Shown: piece by piece, positions 23,689-31,912 of the stretch | How positions within the stretch are numbered: the stretch's first letter is position 1 | How the letters are laid out: the number at the start of each line of letters is the position of its first letter | Assembly (NCBI RefSeq): GCF_039544205.1 | Contig: NZ_BAABLF010000006.1 | Location: forward strand, 62,001-126,000 | Source: Ferrimonas gelatinilytica | GTDB taxonomy: Bacteria > Pseudomonadota > Gammaproteobacteria > Enterobacterales > Shewanellaceae | Reading direction: 5' to 3' | DNA length: 64,000 nucleotides | Made by a program: the position numbers and the translations under genes | The notes under the pieces: generated by a model | Seen by the model: only the letters and a program-made list of their open reading frames with translations | What the model was told of the DNA's origin: nothing | Databases searched by the model: none

Positions 23689-26352
23689 ATGGGCAAATCC
23701 CTGGTCATTGTGGAGTCGCCAGCCAAGGCGAAAACCATCAATAAGTATCTCGGCAAAGATTTTGTCGTGAAGTCTTCGGTGGGTCACATTCGTGATCTGC
23801 CGACTTCCGCCAGTCAAGCCGCGAATAAGCCGGTCCCCACTAAGACCGCCGCCGAAGTGCGTAAGATGGCACCGGAAGATAAAGCCCGATATAAAGCAGA
23901 GCGTGACTACAAGTCATTGATTGCAAGGATGGGGATCGACCCGAAAAACGGCTGGAGTGCCGACTACCAGATCCTGCCTGGCAAGGAGAAGGTGGTCAAA
24001 GAGTTGCAGACCCTGGCGGAGAAAGCCGATACCGTTTATCTCGCAACGGATTTGGATAGAGAGGGGGAGGCGATCGCCTGGCACCTGCAAGAGGTGATCG
24101 GCGGTGACGATGCCCGCTACCGTCGGGTGGTCTTTAACGAGATCACCAAGTCGGCGATCCAGGAGGCATTTGCCCATCCGCTGCATCTGGATCACGCCAA
24201 GGTGGATGCTCAGCAGGCTCGTCGCTTCCTGGACCGCCTGGTAGGCTTTTCAGTGTCTCCGCTGCTGTGGAAGAAGCTGGCCCGAGGCCTCTCCGCCGGT
24301 CGGGTTCAATCCGTGGCGGTCCGCCTGATTGTGGAGCGGGAGCGGGAGATCCGTGCCTTCGTGCCGGAGGAGTTCTGGGATATCCATGCGGATCTGGGCC
24401 TGGCCAGTGGCCCAGCTTTGCGTATGGAGGTGGCGAAATACCAGGGTTCAGCGCTGAAGCTGGAAAACAAAGCCCAGGCCGATAAGGCACTGGCGGCGCT
24501 GAACGCAGCCAGCTACGTGATCAGTAACCGGGAAGATAAGCCCAGCTCCAGCCGTCCCTCCGCCCCGTACATCACCTCCACCCTGCAGCAGGCCGCCAGT
24601 ACCCGGCTGGGCTTCGGGGTGAAAAAGACCATGACCCTTGCCCAGCGCCTCTACGAGGCGGGGCACATCACCTACATGCGTACCGACTCCACCAACCTCT
24701 CCAAGGAGGCGGTGGCCAATGTGCGGGATTACATCGGCAGCGAGTATGGGAAGAAGTACCTGCCCGAAGCCCCGAACCGCTACGGCTCGAAAGAGGGCGC
24801 CCAGGAAGCTCACGAAGCGATCCGTCCCTCGGATGTGACGGTCAAGGCCGCCAGCCTTTCTAACATGGAGCGGGATGCGCAACGTCTTTACGAGCTGATC
24901 TGGCGCCAGTTCGTGGCGTGCCAGATGACGCCGGCGAAATACGATGCCACCACCATCACCGCCAAGGCTGGCGACTATGAGTTAAAGGCCAAGGGCCGCA
25001 TCATGGTGTTCGATGGTTGGACCCGTGCCCAACCGCCGGCGGGACGTAAAGGGGAGGAGGACAAGACCCTTCCCAATGTCACTGTGGGAGAGTCAATGAC
25101 CCTCAACGCACTGGACCCGAAACAGCACTTCACCAAGCCCGTGGCGCGCTTCAACGAAGCCTCCCTGGTGAAAGAGTTGGAGAAGCGGGGCATCGGCCGC
25201 CCCTCTACCTATGCTGCGATCATCGGTACCATCCAGGACAGGGGCTACGTTCGGGTGGAAAACCGGCGCTTCTTTGCCGAGAAGATGGGGGAGATCGTCA
25301 CCGATCGCCTGGTGGAGAACTTCCCCGAGCTGCTTAGCTACGACTTTACCGCGTCCATGGAGGAGACCTTGGACAAGGTCGCGCGGGCCGAACTCGACTG
25401 GAAGCACGTTTTGGACGAGTTCTACCTGGACCTGAGCCAGAAGCTGGACACCGCCGAACTGGATGTGGACGAGGGCGGAATGCGCCCCAACCAGATGGTG
25501 CTGACCGACATCCCCTGTCCGACCTGCGACCGTCCCATGGGAATTCGAACGGCGACGACCGGGGTTTTCCTCGGTTGTTCCGGCTATGCCCTGCCCCCCA
25601 AGGAGCGTTGCAAGACCACGGTTAACCTGACGCCGGGCGAGGAAGCGGAAGCGATCACCTCGGATGATCAGGAGGCGGAGGCGTTGATCACCCGCCGTCG
25701 CTGCGAGATCTGCGGCAGTACCATGGACAGCTACCTCATCGATGAGACCCGCAAGCTCCATGTGTGCGGGAACAACCCGGTGTGCGAAGGCTACGAGGTG
25801 GAGAAGGGCAGCTTCAAGATCAAGGGCTACGATGGCCCTATCATCGAATGTGACCGCTGCGGCGCCGATATGGAGCTGAAGAATGGTCGCTTCGGTAAGT
25901 ACTTCGCCTGCACCAACACCGAGTCTTGCAAAAACACCCGCAAGCTGCTGAAAAACGGCGAAGTAGCGCCTCCGAAGGAGGATCCGGTGCCGCTGCCGGA
26001 GCTGCCCTGTGAAAAGTCCGATGCCCACTTTGTCCTGCGGGACGGGGCGGCGGGGCTGTTCCTGGCGGCAAGCACCTTCCCGAAGAGTCGGGAGACCCGG
26101 GCGCCCAAGGTGGAGGAGTTGCAGCGCTTCAAGGACCGGATCTCGCCAAAGTTCCACTACCTGGCGGAAGCACCAGCGGCGGATCCCGATGGTCACCCCT
26201 ACCTGCTCAAGTTCAGCCGTAAGAGCAAGGAGCAGTACGTGGCGTCGGAGCTGGATGGCAAGGCCACTGGCTGGGTGGCCAAGTTTGACGGCAAGCAGTG
26301 GCACGAAGAGCAGACGAAAAAGAGCAAGGCGAAAAAAGCCAAGGACGACTAG
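23689..26352 (+). CDS. topA: DNA topoisomerase I
   Basis: 887 residues (E. coli 865). The Toprim domain opens with KSLVIVESPAKAKTINKYLG and includes TDLDREGEAIAWHL. The catalytic tyrosine is Tyr329 in GHITYMRTDSTN. At least three C-terminal four-cysteine zinc ribbons follow from about residue 608 (CPTC, CEIC, CDRC), then zinc-ribbon-like repeats without cysteines and a Lys-rich tail. It relaxes negative supercoils. The start fits the family, but the nearest AAGG is about 13 bases upstream, so the ribosome site is poor. A terminator follows. Confidence 0.97.
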   Translation: MGKSLVIVESPAKAKTINKYLGKDFVVKSSVGHIRDLPTSASQAANKPVPTKTAAEVRKMAPEDKARYKAERDYKSLIARMGIDPKNGWSADYQILPGKEKVVKELQTLAEKADTVYLATDLDREGEAIAWHLQEVIGGDDARYRRVVFNEITKSAIQEAFAHPLHLDHAKVDAQQARRFLDRLVGFSVSPLLWKKLARGLSAGRVQSVAVRLIVEREREIRAFVPEEFWDIHADLGLASGPALRMEVAKYQGSALKLENKAQADKALAALNAASYVISNREDKPSSSRPSAPYITSTLQQAASTRLGFGVKKTMTLAQRLYEAGHITYMRTDSTNLSKEAVANVRDYIGSEYGKKYLPEAPNRYGSKEGAQEAHEAIRPSDVTVKAASLSNMERDAQRLYELIWRQFVACQMTPAKYDATTITAKAGDYELKAKGRIMVFDGWTRAQPPAGRKGEEDKTLPNVTVGESMTLNALDPKQHFTKPVARFNEASLVKELEKRGIGRPSTYAAIIGTIQDRGYVRVENRRFFAEKMGEIVTDRLVENFPELLSYDFTASMEETLDKVARAELDWKHVLDEFYLDLSQKLDTAELDVDEGGMRPNQMVLTDIPCPTCDRPMGIRTATTGVFLGCSGYALPPKERCKTTVNLTPGEEAEAITSDDQEAEALITRRRCEICGSTMDSYLIDETRKLHVCGNNPVCEGYEVEKGSFKIKGYDGPIIECDRCGADMELKNGRFGKYFACTNTESCKNTRKLLKNGEVAPPKEDPVPLPELPCEKSDAHFVLRDGAAGLFLAASTFPKSRETRAPKVEELQRFKDRISPKFHYLAEAPAADPDGHPYLLKFSRKSKEQYVASELDGKATGWVAKFDGKQWHEEQTKKSKAKKAKDD

Positions 26353-26388
26353 CCCCTGAGTCGAGGGAGCTGCCGGTAACGGTGATCG

Positions 26389-26416
26389 AAAAGGAGGGCC
26401 CTGTGGTCCTCCTTTT
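26389..26416 (+). terminator. Terminator after topA
   Basis: AAAAGGAGG pairs with CCTCCTTTT around a loop that can extend the stem (GCC/GGT), ending in a T run. It lies about 37 bases past the topA stop. Confidence 0.82.
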
Positions 26417-26498
26417 CTGTTCTCGAACCGTCGAAAATGGTTTGCGTTTTCGGCGACCAGAGAAGATTCGTCCCCTCTGCGGTGGACAACTTATTCCA

Positions 26499-26527
26499 TT
26501 GAGGCTTGCAATTATGCTAACAATATA
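26499..26527 (+). promoter_or_regulatory. Candidate cysB promoter
   Basis: -35 TTGAGG (26499-26504), a 17-bp spacer and -10 AATATA (26522-26527), about 30 bases before the cysB start. The hexamers are moderate matches. Confidence 0.4.
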
Positions 26528-26557
26528 ACTTAAAAGCATGAGAGAAGCAGGGAAGCG

Positions 26558-27532
26558 ATGAAGCTGCAGCAACTGAGATACATCGTCGAGGTAGTGAATA
26601 ACAACCTCAATGTTTCGGCCACCGCCGAGAGCCTTTACACCTCGCAGCCTGGGATCTCCAAGCAGGTGCGGATGCTGGAGGATGAGCTGGGGATCCAGAT
26701 CTTCGGCCGTAGCGGTAAGCACCTCACCCATGTCACCCCAGCGGGTGAGCAGGTGATTGCGATTGCCGGGGATATTCTTGGAAAGGTTGAGGGGATCAAG
26801 AAGGTGGCGGCGGAGTATACCCAGCCGGATCGGGGGGATCTGCATATCGCCACCACCCATACCCAGGCTCGGTACGCCCTGCCGGAGGTGATTCAGCGTT
26901 TTATCCAGCGCTACCCGGACATCAATCTGATGATGCACCAGGGCACACCGGAGCAGATCTGTGACATGGTGGCCCGGGGCGAGGCGGACTTCGCCATCGC
27001 CACCGAAGGGATCCACCTCTACCACGACCTCATCATGCTGCCCTGTTACCACTGGAACCGCTCCATTGTGTTCCATAAGGATCACCCGTTGGCGAAGTGC
27101 AAGACCCTGGATCTGCAGGAGCTGGTCAAGTATCCGCTGGTGACTTACGTGTTCGGCTTTAACCGTAATTCGTCTCTGGAAAAGGCCTTTGCTCAGGTGG
27201 AGGGCGAGCCGAGGGTGGTGTTTTCTGCCGCCAGCGCGGATGTGCTTAAGACCTATGTCCGCATGGGGCTTGGCGTCGGCGTGATGGCGACCATGGCGCT
27301 GGAGCCGGGGGATGCAGAGGACCTGGTGGTGGTGGATGCTTCGGCGCTGTTTGAACCCAACACCACCAAGATCGCCTTTCGAAAGGGCAGCTTCCTGCGC
27401 AGCTACATGTATGACTTCATGGAGCGTTTCGCTCCCCACCTGACCCGCCCCGTGGTGGAGCAGGCGCTGGGGCTGAGGGATCAGAAGCAGATCGACGAAC
27501 TCTTTGCAGAGATGACTCTGCCGATCCGATAG
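26558..27532 (+). CDS. cysB: LysR-type regulator of cysteine biosynthesis CysB
   Basis: 324 residues, the same length as E. coli CysB. The N-terminal winged helix-turn-helix (MKLQQLRYIVEVVNNNLNVSATAE, then TSQPGISKQVRMLE) matches CysB almost word for word. The effector domain contains ATTHTQARYALP and VARGEADFAIATE, the sulfate/thiosulfate/acetylserine binding region. It activates sulfate assimilation genes when N-acetylserine is present and usually represses itself. The upstream AT-rich stretch (26505-26545) would be the autoregulatory site. AGGGAAG precedes the ATG. Confidence 0.96.
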   Translation: MKLQQLRYIVEVVNNNLNVSATAESLYTSQPGISKQVRMLEDELGIQIFGRSGKHLTHVTPAGEQVIAIAGDILGKVEGIKKVAAEYTQPDRGDLHIATTHTQARYALPEVIQRFIQRYPDINLMMHQGTPEQICDMVARGEADFAIATEGIHLYHDLIMLPCYHWNRSIVFHKDHPLAKCKTLDLQELVKYPLVTYVFGFNRNSSLEKAFAQVEGEPRVVFSAASADVLKTYVRMGLGVGVMATMALEPGDAEDLVVVDASALFEPNTTKIAFRKGSFLRSYMYDFMERFAPHLTRPVVEQALGLRDQKQIDELFAEMTLPIR

Positions 27533-27535
27533 GGT

Positions 27536-27563
27536 GAGCGCCGGGCCCAAGAGCCCGGCGCTC
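27536..27563. terminator. Bidirectional terminator-like hairpin between cysB and sdaA
   Basis: A perfect 11-bp stem (GAGCGCCGGGC / GCCCGGCGCTC) with a six-base loop, sitting in the 34-base gap between converging genes. The T tract is weak on both sides. Confidence 0.75.
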
Positions 27564-27566
27564 TGC

Positions 27567-28940
27567 TTAGCACTCGACGATATTGACCGCCAAGCCCCCC
27601 TTGGCGGTCTCTTTGTACTTGGAGCGCATATCCTTGCCGGTATCCCACATGGTCTTGATCACCTTATCCAGGGTCACCTTGTGCAGACCATCCCCCCGGA
27701 GGGCCAGGCGAGAGGCGTTGATCGCCTTTACCGCCCCCATGGCGTTTCGCTCGATGCAGGGGACCTGAACCAGGCCGCCGACAGGATCGCAGGTCAGCCC
27801 CAGGTTGTGCTCCATTCCGATCTCGGCGGCGTTCTCCACGTTCATCACGGTCCCCCCAAGGATCTCGGTCAGTGCCGCTGCCGCCATGGAGCAGGCGACG
27901 CCAACCTCGCCCTGGCACCCGACTTCGGCGCCAGAGATGGAGGCGTTTTTCTTGTAGAGGATGCCGATGGCCGCCGCGGTCAGCAGGTAGCGGCTGCAGG
28001 TTTCTCTGTCCACCGGCTGGATGAATTTGTCGTAGTAACACAACACTGCGGGGATGATCCCGGCGGCGCCATTGGTGGGGGCGGTAACAACCCGGCCCCC
28101 GGCAGCGTTCTCCTCGTTGACCGCGAGGGCAAACAGGTTGACCCAGTCCATGGCGTTCAGGGGATCCTGGCTGGTGCGACCTTCCGCCTGGAGACGACGG
28201 TAGAGCGCTGGCGCGCGACGGCGCAGTTTCAGGCCCCCTTCGAGGATCCCTTCACTGCGGCAGCCGCGGTCGACGCAGGCGCGCATGGTCTGCCAGATCG
28301 ACCAAAGGGCATCGTGGATATCCGACTCTTCGCGCAATACCTTTTCGTTGGCCAACATCAGCGATGAGATGGAGAGTCCATGCTCAGTGCAGAGGGCCAT
28401 CAGTTCGGTAGCGGTGTCGAAGGGGTAAGGTTGGGGCTGTGCCACCTGGTTGATCGGCTGGCTGCTTTTGATCTCATCCTCATCCAGAACGAAGCCGCCA
28501 CCAATGGAGAAATAGGTGCGCTGATAGAGCAGGGTATCCCGACTCATCGCCTTCAGCGTCATGGCGTTGGCATGCTCCGGCAGGGATTTGCGGCGATGGT
28601 AGGTGATGCCGTTGGCTCGGGTCAGGGCCACCTGCTGTTCATTGCCGAGCATCAGGGCCTGACGTTCGGCAATCTGGGCCAGTTTCTGCTCAACGGTGTC
28701 GGGATCACAATGCTCAGGCTCCTCCCCAAGCAACCCCAGTACCACGGCTTTGCCGGTGCCATGGCCTTTTCCGGTCTGGCCCAGGGAGCCAAACAGCTCC
28801 GCCTGCACCTCGGTGACCGCATTCAGCTTGCCTTCACGGCGCAGATCGGCGACGAAGCGGTTGGCAGCGCGCATCGGTCCAACGGTGTGAGAGCTGGAGG
28901 GGCCGATGCCGATACTGAACATGTCAAAAACGCTGATCAT
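27567..28940 (-). CDS. sdaA: L-serine ammonia-lyase (iron-sulfur type)
   Basis: 457 residues, the single-chain SdaA/SdaB size. The N-terminal beta domain starts MISVFDMFSIGIGPSSSHTVGPM. The alpha domain carries the 4Fe-4S cysteines in VGCQGEVGVACSMAAA and CDPVGGLVQVPCIERN. It turns L-serine into pyruvate and ammonia. Its place beside cysB is suggestive (serine is the cysteine precursor), but the genes converge and are not co-transcribed. Confidence 0.96.
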   Translation of the reverse strand: MISVFDMFSIGIGPSSSHTVGPMRAANRFVADLRREGKLNAVTEVQAELFGSLGQTGKGHGTGKAVVLGLLGEEPEHCDPDTVEQKLAQIAERQALMLGNEQQVALTRANGITYHRRKSLPEHANAMTLKAMSRDTLLYQRTYFSIGGGFVLDEDEIKSSQPINQVAQPQPYPFDTATELMALCTEHGLSISSLMLANEKVLREESDIHDALWSIWQTMRACVDRGCRSEGILEGGLKLRRRAPALYRRLQAEGRTSQDPLNAMDWVNLFALAVNEENAAGGRVVTAPTNGAAGIIPAVLCYYDKFIQPVDRETCSRYLLTAAAIGILYKKNASISGAEVGCQGEVGVACSMAAAALTEILGGTVMNVENAAEIGMEHNLGLTCDPVGGLVQVPCIERNAMGAVKAINASRLALRGDGLHKVTLDKVIKTMWDTGKDMRSKYKETAKGGLAVNIVEC

Positions 28941-29042
28941 TCCTGTGTCCTTGTTCTGGTTTTATTCCGATGCCGAGCACTCTACCTCGATGGTAGACTA
29001 GCCCCAAACAGCGCCAATCAATTTCTTCAAAGGAGCGTGTAA

Positions 29043-30059
29043 ATGGGACCTGTCATGGCGGATCTGATCGGTACTGAACTGACCGATACGGACCGGGCCC
29101 TGTTGGATTGCCCGAGCCTGGGCGGCCTCATCTTTTTCTCCCGCAACTACGACACCCCCTCGCAGCTGCAGGCGCTGATTGAGCAGGTGCGTGCCAGACG
29201 ACCGGAGCTGCTGCTGTCGGTCGACCACGAAGGGGGACGGGTGCAGCGTTTCATCGACGGGTTCACCCGCTTGCCACCGGTGGGGGCCCTGCTGCCCTGT
29301 GCCGAAGGTGACCTGCCCCTGGCCTGCGACTGGGCCAAGGAGATGGGCTGGTTGATGGCCGCGGAGTTGCGGGCGGTCGATATCGATTTTAGCTTTGCGC
29401 CGGTACTGGATCTCAACGGTTGCTCCGAGGTGATCGGTTGGCGGGCGTTTGCTCCCGAGCCTGAGGCGGTGATCGCTCTGGCTGGAGCCTACCTGGCCGG
29501 GTTGAGGGAAGCGGGCATGGCGTCTGTCGGCAAGCACTTTCCCGGTCATGGCAGTGTGCAGGCTGACTCCCACATTAGTGCACCGGTGGACAGCCGCAGC
29601 CGGGAGGCTCTGGAGCAAGACATGGCACCCTTCCGGGCTCTGTCGTCGCATCTGCAGGCGATCATGCCTGCCCACGTGACCTACCCGGCGGTGGACCATC
29701 GTCCGGCGGGGTTCAGCCCGGTCTGGATCCAGAGCATACTGCGGGATCAGATGCAGTACCACGGCGTGATCTTCTCTGACGATCTCGGCATGGCCGGAGC
29801 GGCGGGGGTGGGCGCAATGGATGCTCGAGCCCAGGCTGCACTGGCGGCGGGATGCGATATCGCCCTGATCTGTAACCAGACGGAGCTGGCCATTGAGGTG
29901 GCTAAGTCGATCCCCGCCTGGTCCTCGGTGCCGGCTGCCATCCGGGCACTCAGAGGCGCAGAGCGGCAAGAGCCGGTGGCCTTGCGGCGCTCCTCTCGCT
30001 GGCAGGACGCCGAGTCGCTGGCGAAAACCTTGTGTGAGGAATGGCAAGGGCGCGGATAA
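29043..30059 (+). CDS. nagZ: Beta-N-acetylglucosaminidase NagZ
   Basis: 338 residues (E. coli 341), glycoside hydrolase family 3. Landmarks are GGLIFFSRNYD, LLLSVDHEGGRVQR and the catalytic loop KHFPGHGSVQADSH with its His/Asp dyad. It is a cytosolic enzyme that removes GlcNAc from anhydro-muropeptides in cell-wall recycling and so influences AmpC induction in species that have it. A strong AAAGGAG site precedes it. ycfP follows after 38 bases, the same order as in E. coli. Confidence 0.97.
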   Translation: MGPVMADLIGTELTDTDRALLDCPSLGGLIFFSRNYDTPSQLQALIEQVRARRPELLLSVDHEGGRVQRFIDGFTRLPPVGALLPCAEGDLPLACDWAKEMGWLMAAELRAVDIDFSFAPVLDLNGCSEVIGWRAFAPEPEAVIALAGAYLAGLREAGMASVGKHFPGHGSVQADSHISAPVDSRSREALEQDMAPFRALSSHLQAIMPAHVTYPAVDHRPAGFSPVWIQSILRDQMQYHGVIFSDDLGMAGAAGVGAMDARAQAALAAGCDIALICNQTELAIEVAKSIPAWSSVPAAIRALRGAERQEPVALRRSSRWQDAESLAKTLCEEWQGRG

Positions 30060-30097
30060 AGCACCATTCTTAAGCGGAGATCTCGAAGGAGAAAGGC

Positions 30098-30649
30098 ATG
30101 ATCCTCTATCTACATGGCTTTGATGCGACCAGTCCCGGCAACCATGAAAAGGTGATGCAGCTGCAGTTCATCGATGACGATGTGCGTTTCCTCAGCTACT
30201 CCACCCTGCATCCCAAGCACGATATGCAACACCTGCTCAAAGAGGTGGATAAGCACATCAAGCTCAGTGACGACCCCAGCCCCGTCGTTGTGGGAGTCGG
30301 CCTTGGCGCCTACTGGGCCGAGCGTGTTGGCTTCCTATGCGGGATCCGCTCGGTGCTCTTCAATCCGAACCTCTGGCCAGAGGAGAACATGACGGGCAAG
30401 ATCGATCGGCCGGAGGAGTACGAGGATATCGCCTCTAAGTGCGTGTCGCAGTTTCGGCAAAAAAATCGGGGCCGGGCACTGTGTATCCTGGCGCGAAAGG
30501 ACGAGGTTCTGGACACGGGCCGTATCGCGGAAGCCCTATCCCCCTACTACCCGGTGATCTGGGACGAGGTGGAGGGTCACAAGTTCAAGTCGATCAGTGC
30601 CCATCTGCAGGAGATCAAAGCCTTCAAGTCGGAGTCTGAAACCGTTTGA
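30098..30649 (+). CDS. ycfP: YcfP family (UPF0227) alpha/beta-hydrolase-like protein
   Basis: 183 residues (E. coli YcfP 180). It starts MILYLHGFDATSPGNHEKV and has a GVGLGAYWAER nucleophile-elbow region in which the usual serine of G-x-S-x-G is replaced (G-x-G-x-G). The FNPNLWPEENM segment is a family mark. It has an esterase-like fold of unknown substrate, always next to nagZ in enterics and probably co-transcribed here. AAGGAG precedes the ATG. Confidence 0.93.
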   Translation: MILYLHGFDATSPGNHEKVMQLQFIDDDVRFLSYSTLHPKHDMQHLLKEVDKHIKLSDDPSPVVVGVGLGAYWAERVGFLCGIRSVLFNPNLWPEENMTGKIDRPEEYEDIASKCVSQFRQKNRGRALCILARKDEVLDTGRIAEALSPYYPVIWDEVEGHKFKSISAHLQEIKAFKSESETV

Positions 30650-30689
30650 AGCCCAGCGTTGGTAGCGATGGCCTGACAGGAGGCTGTGA

Positions 30690-30962
30690 ATGAAGAGCGT
30701 ATTGGCCCGGGTGTCGGGAAAGGTCCAGGGGGTGTGGTTTCGCGCCTCTACCCTGGAGCAGGCCCAGCGTCTCGGGGTAACCGGCTATGTCCGTAACCTG
30801 GATGATGGTCGCGTCGAGATCCTGGCCCAGGGCGGTGATAATGCTGTGGAAGCGCTGATAGATTGGGCCCGAAGTGGGCCCAGCTCCGCCAGTGTCAGCG
30901 AGCTTTTGGCCGATGAGTATGACGGTGAGGATCTCTACCTGGATTTCGAGATCCTCGATTAA
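30690..30962 (+). CDS. Acylphosphatase
   Basis: 90 residues, full length. The signature GKVQGVWFRASTLEQAQRLGVTGYVRN holds the phosphate-binding loop with the catalytic Arg, and the Asn sits in GYVRNLDDGRVEI. It hydrolyses acyl phosphates in the cytosol. It has a perfect AGGAGG site. It lies 40 bases after ycfP and may be the last gene of the nagZ operon. The convergent csiV gene ends only 17 bases away. Confidence 0.95.
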   Translation: MKSVLARVSGKVQGVWFRASTLEQAQRLGVTGYVRNLDDGRVEILAQGGDNAVEALIDWARSGPSSASVSELLADEYDGEDLYLDFEILD

Positions 30963-30979
30963 CCGCTGTCAGGGGTTTC

Positions 30980-31912
30980 TCACTCTCCAGGCTGTGCCAT
31001 CCGCCGGATCTGCACCACCAGCCCCATTTTGGGGTGATCGAAGTAGTGGATCTCCCGACTGCGGGCGCGACGGTTCTGATCCATCCGGATGGTAAACAGG
31101 TAGGGCTCGCTGGCCCTGGGGGTGTCGGCCGCGTCGAGGTCGTCGGCGCTGTCTGCCTGAATCAGCTCAGATACTTCGTTCTCCTCTCGCTCCCATTGCC
31201 GCTCTCCCGGTTCACGCAGGTCAAGGCGGGCCTCGATAAAGAGGTAGCGGTCAAGGTAGATATTGAGCCAACCATTAAGTTGCCAGACGGGTACTGCCAT
31301 CTCGGGTTCAAGGATTTCGCTGCTAAAGTAGCTCGGCTGTGACGCTTCCTCCGTCTCGGATCTCTTTTTGATGCGCCCATCGAACTCGAACGTCTCCGAG
31401 AAGTTACGGCCGCCAAAGAGCAGCACCGGGCTGGCGGAACGGCGGCTGTAAACGGGCATCTGCCAACCGGTGTGCAGCAGCAGGGTGTGGCCATTTCGGG
31501 CCAGTTGCCGGGCTTGCGGGCCAAGCTGCAGCATCGATTCCGGTAGCAGGTAAGCTTCTCCCTTGGCCGGATTGCCCAAAGTTTTGGCGGCGGCCACCAG
31601 TGGCAACTGGGTCGGCAGCGGCGGCTGGTTCGCTTGCTCCTTCTGGCGGCACCCTTCGGGATCTTGCAGCCATTGGGTGGAGTTGCAACCGTTCGCTGCC
31701 TGGTAGATGGCGGCTGTATCCGGCAGCCACAGGGGGCTCAGCAGATCGATGCCACGCCGGGCTGACAGCGGGACGGTGTCATCCGGCCAGCGCTCCGAGC
31801 TTTGGTCATCGCGGCTGAATGCCAGAACCTCGACCTCGAACCAGGTGGCGGCATTGGCGGCTGCGGGCAGAGCGAGGCAGAGCAGCAGCACGGGGAGTAA
31901 CAGGGTTTTCAC
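30980..31912 (-). CDS. csiV: CsiV family periplasmic protein
   Basis: 310 residues from the GTG at 31912. That start overlaps the mfd stop (GTGA) and gives a clean signal peptide (KTLLLPVLLLCLALPAAANA). The mature protein opens WFEVEVLAFSR, the CsiV family mark, and later has VPVWQLNGWLNIYLDRYLFIEARLDL and a C-terminal SREIHYFDHPKMGLVVQIR. CsiV in Shewanella is a peptidoglycan-binding periplasmic partner of the toxin-immunity/cell-separation network, as I recall. Here it is simply the gene after mfd. Confidence 0.82.
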   Translation of the reverse strand: MKTLLLPVLLLCLALPAAANAATWFEVEVLAFSRDDQSSERWPDDTVPLSARRGIDLLSPLWLPDTAAIYQAANGCNSTQWLQDPEGCRQKEQANQPPLPTQLPLVAAAKTLGNPAKGEAYLLPESMLQLGPQARQLARNGHTLLLHTGWQMPVYSRRSASPVLLFGGRNFSETFEFDGRIKKRSETEEASQPSYFSSEILEPEMAVPVWQLNGWLNIYLDRYLFIEARLDLREPGERQWEREENEVSELIQADSADDLDAADTPRASEPYLFTIRMDQNRRARSREIHYFDHPKMGLVVQIRRMAQPGE